Source: a virus. From it: a stretch of 64,000 nt of DNA. The DNA is taken from positions 1 through 64,000 of the IMG/VR virus record IMGVR_UViG_3300034107_000446; one strand, written 5' to 3'. Below the pieces are notes generated by a model. That model was not told the DNA's origin. It did not search any database and saw nothing but the letters and a program-made list of their open reading frames with translations. The position numbers and the translations under genes are program-made. Within the stretch, counting starts at the first letter, position 1; every line of letters starts with the position of its first letter. Below are positions 60,865-64,000 of this stretch, piece by piece.

Positions 60865-61884
60865 TTAAGCTTCACATGCAGCGCACCCAGCGGCTGTTAC
60901 TCTTTTTCTGGTCAATGCTTGGGCGGCCGACATTGAGTAACTGTAATACAAGCTCTTGACACCCATTTCCCATGCATATAGATAAAGTGCATTTATTTCT
61001 TTTACAGGCATATCTGGATCAACCATCAAGTTCAAACTTTGACCTTGGTCAATGTATTGTTGACGAACACCAGCGTGATCAATAATAGTGTAAGGGTTAA
61101 TTTCAGCAAAGGTCTTGAATACTTCTTTTTCATTTGGAGACAAGAAGTCTAGATGTTGGATTGAACCATCTGCATTTTTAATTGTTTCCCATACCTCTGT
61201 TGTGTTTTTACCTTTTTCTTCTAGCAATTCCTGAAGGTAAGGATTTTTAATAGTCACTTTCATCTTTGCAAGATCTTTGACATAGCAATTAGAGAACTCA
61301 GGCTCGATAGACTGACTTACCTGTCCTAGAATAAAACTACTAGATTTAGTAGGTGCAATTGCCATGGTTGTAGTATTACGCATACCATAACCCTTAAGTA
61401 ATGGTGGTTCACCTAGTTTTATTGCAAGTTCACGTGATGCAGCGTGTGAACGTTCCTGTAATGTTTTTGCAATTTCCATGTTCTTCTTTGCTGCTTCTTT
61501 AGATTCAAAACCAATCATATTAGATTGAAGATATGAATGCCAACCAAGAATACCAACACCGATTGCACGATGATTAATTGCAAATTCACGTGCACGCTTC
61601 AGATATTCTTGACCTTCAGCTTTACGGATAAACTCTTCACAAACTGTATCAAGGAACATTGTCATAACTTCGATAGCGTCTGTTTCAATAATCTCATCCC
61701 AGTGAAGAGCATTAATTGATGAAAGGACACAAGTAAAAGTTTCAGTGACAGACGACGGAAGTGCAATTTCGATACAATTATGTACCAATATATCGTTGGC
61801 AAAAAAAGATGATGTTTCCGGAACTGTTATATCGTACACGGGTATTTCTTCATCATAATCAATGTATTCTATTCTTATACCCAA
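60865..61884 (-). CDS. nrdA: C-terminal half of split-intein NrdA
   Basis: A 339-residue product made of two parts. Residues 1-36 are a C-terminal intein half: VYDITVPETSSFFANDILVH is the block F/G pattern, ending in the His-Asn of the splice junction. Residues 37 to the end are NrdA C-extein (about 303): CIEIALPSSVTETF opens with the catalytic Cys, followed by SLNLMVDPDMPVKEI, KSLYYSYSMSAAQAL and a terminal GCAACEA redox pair. The gene starts at TTG 61884 with AAGGAAA seven bases upstream, overlapping the endonuclease stop. Trans-splicing with 62794-63882 should restore one chain. Confidence 0.92.
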   Translation of the reverse strand: MGIRIEYIDYDEEIPVYDITVPETSSFFANDILVHNCIEIALPSSVTETFTCVLSSINALHWDEIIETDAIEVMTMFLDTVCEEFIRKAEGQEYLKRAREFAINHRAIGVGILGWHSYLQSNMIGFESKEAAKKNMEIAKTLQERSHAASRELAIKLGEPPLLKGYGMRNTTTMAIAPTKSSSFILGQVSQSIEPEFSNCYVKDLAKMKVTIKNPYLQELLEEKGKNTTEVWETIKNADGSIQHLDFLSPNEKEVFKTFAEINPYTIIDHAGVRQQYIDQGQSLNLMVDPDMPVKEINALYLYAWEMGVKSLYYSYSMSAAQALTRKRVTAAGCAACEA

Positions 61885-62723
61885 TTTTTAGTTTCCTTTT
61901 TTGTAAATTGTCTCCATTCGTTTGAATGGAAGCTGTTATATTTTTCTAAAGTTATTCCATCTTTTTCGGAACATTTTATTAATTCATCTACCATACCCCA
62001 AAATCCTCTATTTGAAAATCTAAACATTTTCCAATGTTTTAGATGAGGTAAATTATAGTAAACAGAATGTTGAATCCAAAAACTACCATTAACCAGTTTA
62101 TTGTACTTATAGCAACAATTTTTATAAGATTCTAATAAATCTGTGTCGGAATATTTGCTATTTTGATTAGCATATCCTAGACTCTCGTTACTTCTTATTT
62201 TATTCTGTTCAGCAGTTTTCTTTAATCCTTTAGTAATATGAACCCATTCGCCATTTAAAACCTTTGGATCATTCATTGATACTATACCCAATCTTTCGCC
62301 AGTAAGTAGATTTTTTGCTGGCATAGTTCCAGTTTTACCTTTACTTATAGCTTTATTTGTTTGTATTTTATATTTTTCATATATTCTTGAACTATAGTTA
62401 TATACAGACCTTTTATTATTTACAGGGCCGCCATTTAAAAACATTTTTAATGAAAGATAGCAGCGATATTCCCATTTTGTATTATTCCATATCTTACAAA
62501 GTATTAAATGTGCTATAAAATGTTCTCTTGGAGTAAGATATGTAATATTACCTACGTGCTCGCCATCACCTTCATATATTCCATCATTATGACGAAGTTT
62601 TCTTTTATTATTTTTATAAAAAAATACCGGTACTATATGATGTTTTTCCAAACTACCGCCCCGAATTTTTTTCCTTCTTATACCTCGTTGGCACATATTT
62701 TGGTATATTTTTTCATAATTCAT
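61875..62723 (-). CDS. HNH homing endonuclease between nrdA halves
   Basis: A 282-residue protein. An N-terminal HNH core has LEKHHIVPVFFYKN (His 28/29), EHVGNITYLT (Asn 59) and PREHFIAHLIL (His 68, His 72). The middle carries ERLGIVSMNDPKVLNGEWVH, a phrase common in phage homing endonucleases, and DNA-binding repeats follow. T4 MobE and Aeh1 MobE are homing enzymes between or within nrd genes. It should copy itself and the split into intact nrdA. It is AT-rich compared with nrdA, suggesting recent arrival, and its start is inside a hairpin. Confidence 0.88.
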   Translation of the reverse strand: MNYEKIYQNMCQRGIRRKKIRGGSLEKHHIVPVFFYKNNKRKLRHNDGIYEGDGEHVGNITYLTPREHFIAHLILCKIWNNTKWEYRCYLSLKMFLNGGPVNNKRSVYNYSSRIYEKYKIQTNKAISKGKTGTMPAKNLLTGERLGIVSMNDPKVLNGEWVHITKGLKKTAEQNKIRSNESLGYANQNSKYSDTDLLESYKNCCYKYNKLVNGSFWIQHSVYYNLPHLKHWKMFRFSNRGFWGMVDELIKCSEKDGITLEKYNSFHSNEWRQFTKKETKNWV

Positions 62724-62774
62724 GCAGTAAAATCTCCTTTTTATTTTTATTTATAATAAGGGAGATTTCACTAC
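62724..62774 (-). promoter_or_regulatory. Hairpin hiding the endonuclease start
   Basis: A 14-bp stem (two G-U wobbles) with a 23-base AT loop. The 3' arm contains GGAG and ends next to the ATG of the endonuclease. It should restrain translation. Confidence 0.72.
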
Positions 62775-62793
62775 ATTATAGAGTGTTTAGAGA

Positions 62794-63882
62794 TTATTCA
62801 CCTATTAGAAGTTCATCATCTTCTGTAAGATCTTTAGCTTCTACCCAACCTCTGTTTTGAGTAAAGATTTTATGATCTGGTGTGCACTCAACAACTTTGC
62901 CTGTTTTATCATCAGTAATACGTATCATTTTTTTAGTAGAACCAGTTTGGGCGGCCGCAGTAACTTTACAGAAACCTTTTTCTGTTTTTACTTTAGTCTC
63001 AGCTGGTATTCCACCTATTGACCAAAGTTTAACAAATGTTTCTATATCTATTGTTTGTGGTTCTTTTTCAAACGGAAACCACACTGTCATAATACTATCA
63101 CCACGTAGACACATGTTTGACGCATGGATCTTCATCTTTTTATCTTTATAGACTTGAGGCTTGTTATTGTTAACATTATCACCAAATAGGATATAAGGAT
63201 ACCCAATCTCTGATCTACGCTGAAGTACTTTTGCCCAGATTCGGCGCTTCTCTGCATCACCTTTTTTCATTGACTCTATAAATGAGTCTGAAACAACAAT
63301 ACCAGTAGTTAGTCCCTGAATTGGATTTCCTTCGGTTCCAATATCTAAAAACTCGTCGGCATCTGGATGATCAATATCTTGATATGCAGCAAAGAAACCT
63401 CTGCGAACTGAACCTTGTGAAACTACTGATGCGAGTGTATCATATAGTTGCATAAAGTGGACGGAACCTGATGATGCGCCGGAATCTGTAATATTAGCCC
63501 CACGGTGACGGACTGCACCGAAGTAACCGGAACAACCACCACCATTTTTCATTAACATACCGTTTTCTGCAACGCCAAAAAGAATTGATTCCATATTATC
63601 ATCAATATAAGAGCCAAAGCAAGAAACTGGTAAACCACGCTTCTTACCATAATTAGCCCAAACAGGTGATGAGAGAGAATAGAAACCACGTGACATATAA
63701 TCATAAAATTTGTCTGCATATCCAGGAATACCTAGATATTTTTCTGCTGTTGCGGCGATCTCTCTAATTCGACTTTCTGCAGTTTCACCCGCATCTTCAT
63801 TGATGTAGCCCCTTGAAAGAAACTTTCGTGAGTCTTCATTCAACCAATAAAATTTTTCGTACGTCTTTGTTACCTCTATCAA
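62794..63882 (-). CDS. nrdA: N-terminal half of split-intein NrdA
   Basis: A 362-residue product. Residues 1-257 are the NrdA N-extein (GLPVSCFGSYIDDNMESILF holds a redox Cys; KNGGGCSGYFGAVRHRGANI and VRRGFFAAYQDIDHPDADEF are class I motifs), ending ...KIHASNM. Residues 258-362 are an N-terminal intein half: CLRGDSIMTV opens it (block A, splice Cys), GKVVECTPDHKIFT is block B with its Thr and His, and it stops at LIGE. No ATP-cone is present. A TTG at 63882 overlaps the stop of nrdB; GGAGG lies ten bases upstream. Ligation with the C half gives about 560 residues. Confidence 0.93.
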   Translation of the reverse strand: MIEVTKTYEKFYWLNEDSRKFLSRGYINEDAGETAESRIREIAATAEKYLGIPGYADKFYDYMSRGFYSLSSPVWANYGKKRGLPVSCFGSYIDDNMESILFGVAENGMLMKNGGGCSGYFGAVRHRGANITDSGASSGSVHFMQLYDTLASVVSQGSVRRGFFAAYQDIDHPDADEFLDIGTEGNPIQGLTTGIVVSDSFIESMKKGDAEKRRIWAKVLQRRSEIGYPYILFGDNVNNNKPQVYKDKKMKIHASNMCLRGDSIMTVWFPFEKEPQTIDIETFVKLWSIGGIPAETKVKTEKGFCKVTAAAQTGSTKKMIRITDDKTGKVVECTPDHKIFTQNRGWVEAKDLTEDDELLIGE

Positions 63883-64000
63883 AATAGATCATCCTCCGTA
63901 AATGCTTTTGTTTTCTTTGAATATGCTGTGCTTCTCTTAACAAAGAAGTCAACATTTTTTGTACTTAAAATTTCTTCAACAAACCAATCTGTGCTTGAAA
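63879..64000 (-). CDS. nrdB: Ribonucleotide reductase beta subunit, partial
   Basis: The last 39 codons of a gene that extends past the window edge. SSTDWFVEEILSTKNVDFFV, then KRSTAYSKKTKAFTEDDLF, resembles the C-terminus of phage and T4 NrdB, where the tail binds NrdA. It ends in TTGA overlap with the nrdA start. Identity rests on this tail and on position, so moderate certainty. Confidence 0.75.
   Translation of the reverse strand, partial: SSTDWFVEEILSTKNVDFFVKRSTAYSKKTKAFTEDDLF

Noticed and set aside
60865-63882. A normal cis-intein with an internal homing domain
   Set aside because: Stop codons end both the N-half (62794) and the endonuclease (61875), and separate ribosome sites are present, so the halves are separate proteins.
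1-64000. tRNA genes, which would fit Thg1, PTH2 and the RNA ligases
   Set aside because: I found no cloverleaf with a GGTTCGANTCC-type arm in any intergenic gap; a covariance-model search would be decisive.

Overview
The window is a continuous stretch of a large lytic bacteriophage genome, most likely a T4-like or jumbo myovirus. Essentially every gene is on the minus strand, packed with ATGA or TAATG overlaps, and most products are under 150 residues. T4-type hallmarks are a ribonucleotide reductase operon, RnlA-type RNA ligase, Rnh-type 5'-3' exonuclease, gp30-type DNA ligase, Dda-type helicase, dNMP kinase, PhoH, a DUF6433 protein and a PAAR spike tip. A GapR-like (DUF2312) gene points to an alphaproteobacterial host, because that family is characteristic of Alphaproteobacteria. 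This host call is inference. I saw no tRNA, rRNA, CRISPR array or insertion sequence.

Layout, from low to high coordinates (transcription runs the other way). 1-7.1 kb: SLOG protein, GapR-like protein, GMP reductase, peptidyl-tRNA hydrolase, DUF932, a LemA-like/TPM-like membrane pair and DUF2786. 7.1-13.4 kb: small genes, many with their own sigma70-type promoter, including a deaminase and a (p)ppGpp-hydrolase-like HD protein. 13.4-21.6 kb: nuclease, a 2H phosphodiesterase resembling anti-CBASS Acb1, PAAR, PhoH, HAD phosphatases, Rnh, glycosyltransferase, dNMP kinase and a RuvC-like nuclease. 21.6-31 kb: glutaredoxin, YqeY-like protein, two RNA ligases and accessory genes. 31-42 kb: SPFH protein, DNA ligase, phosphoesterase, Dda helicase and many small ORFs. 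42-48 kb: NAD+ salvage genes (nadV, natV), a 2OG-oxygenase-like gene and a Thg1-like guanylyltransferase. 48-60 kb: HD and phosphoesterase proteins, a P-loop kinase, ClpP-like protease, NADAR, cell-wall hydrolase, Pal/OmpA-like protein and a glycosyltransferase. 60.8-64 kb: the ribonucleotide reductase operon.

The most striking locus is the reductase. nrdA is broken into two genes. The upstream gene ends in an N-terminal intein half and the downstream gene begins with the matching C-terminal intein half. A free-standing HNH homing endonuclease lies between them, behind a hairpin that can hide its ribosome binding site. Protein trans-splicing would rejoin NrdA exactly at the predicted catalytic cysteine.

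Regulation is unusually legible. More than 30 near-identical TTGACA-N17-TATACT promoters, most followed by GATTCTATAAGG, sit in the gaps between genes. Their -35 boxes often contain the stop codon of the neighbouring gene. nadV, natV and the gene upstream of natV have leader hairpins that present GGAG in the loop; two of these leaders are near-identical. Several genes together suggest counter-defence and RNA repair: NAD+ rebuilding, the Acb1-like enzyme, NADAR, RNA ligases, a polynucleotide-kinase-like P-loop protein and Thg1. Function is inferred from family resemblance throughout.
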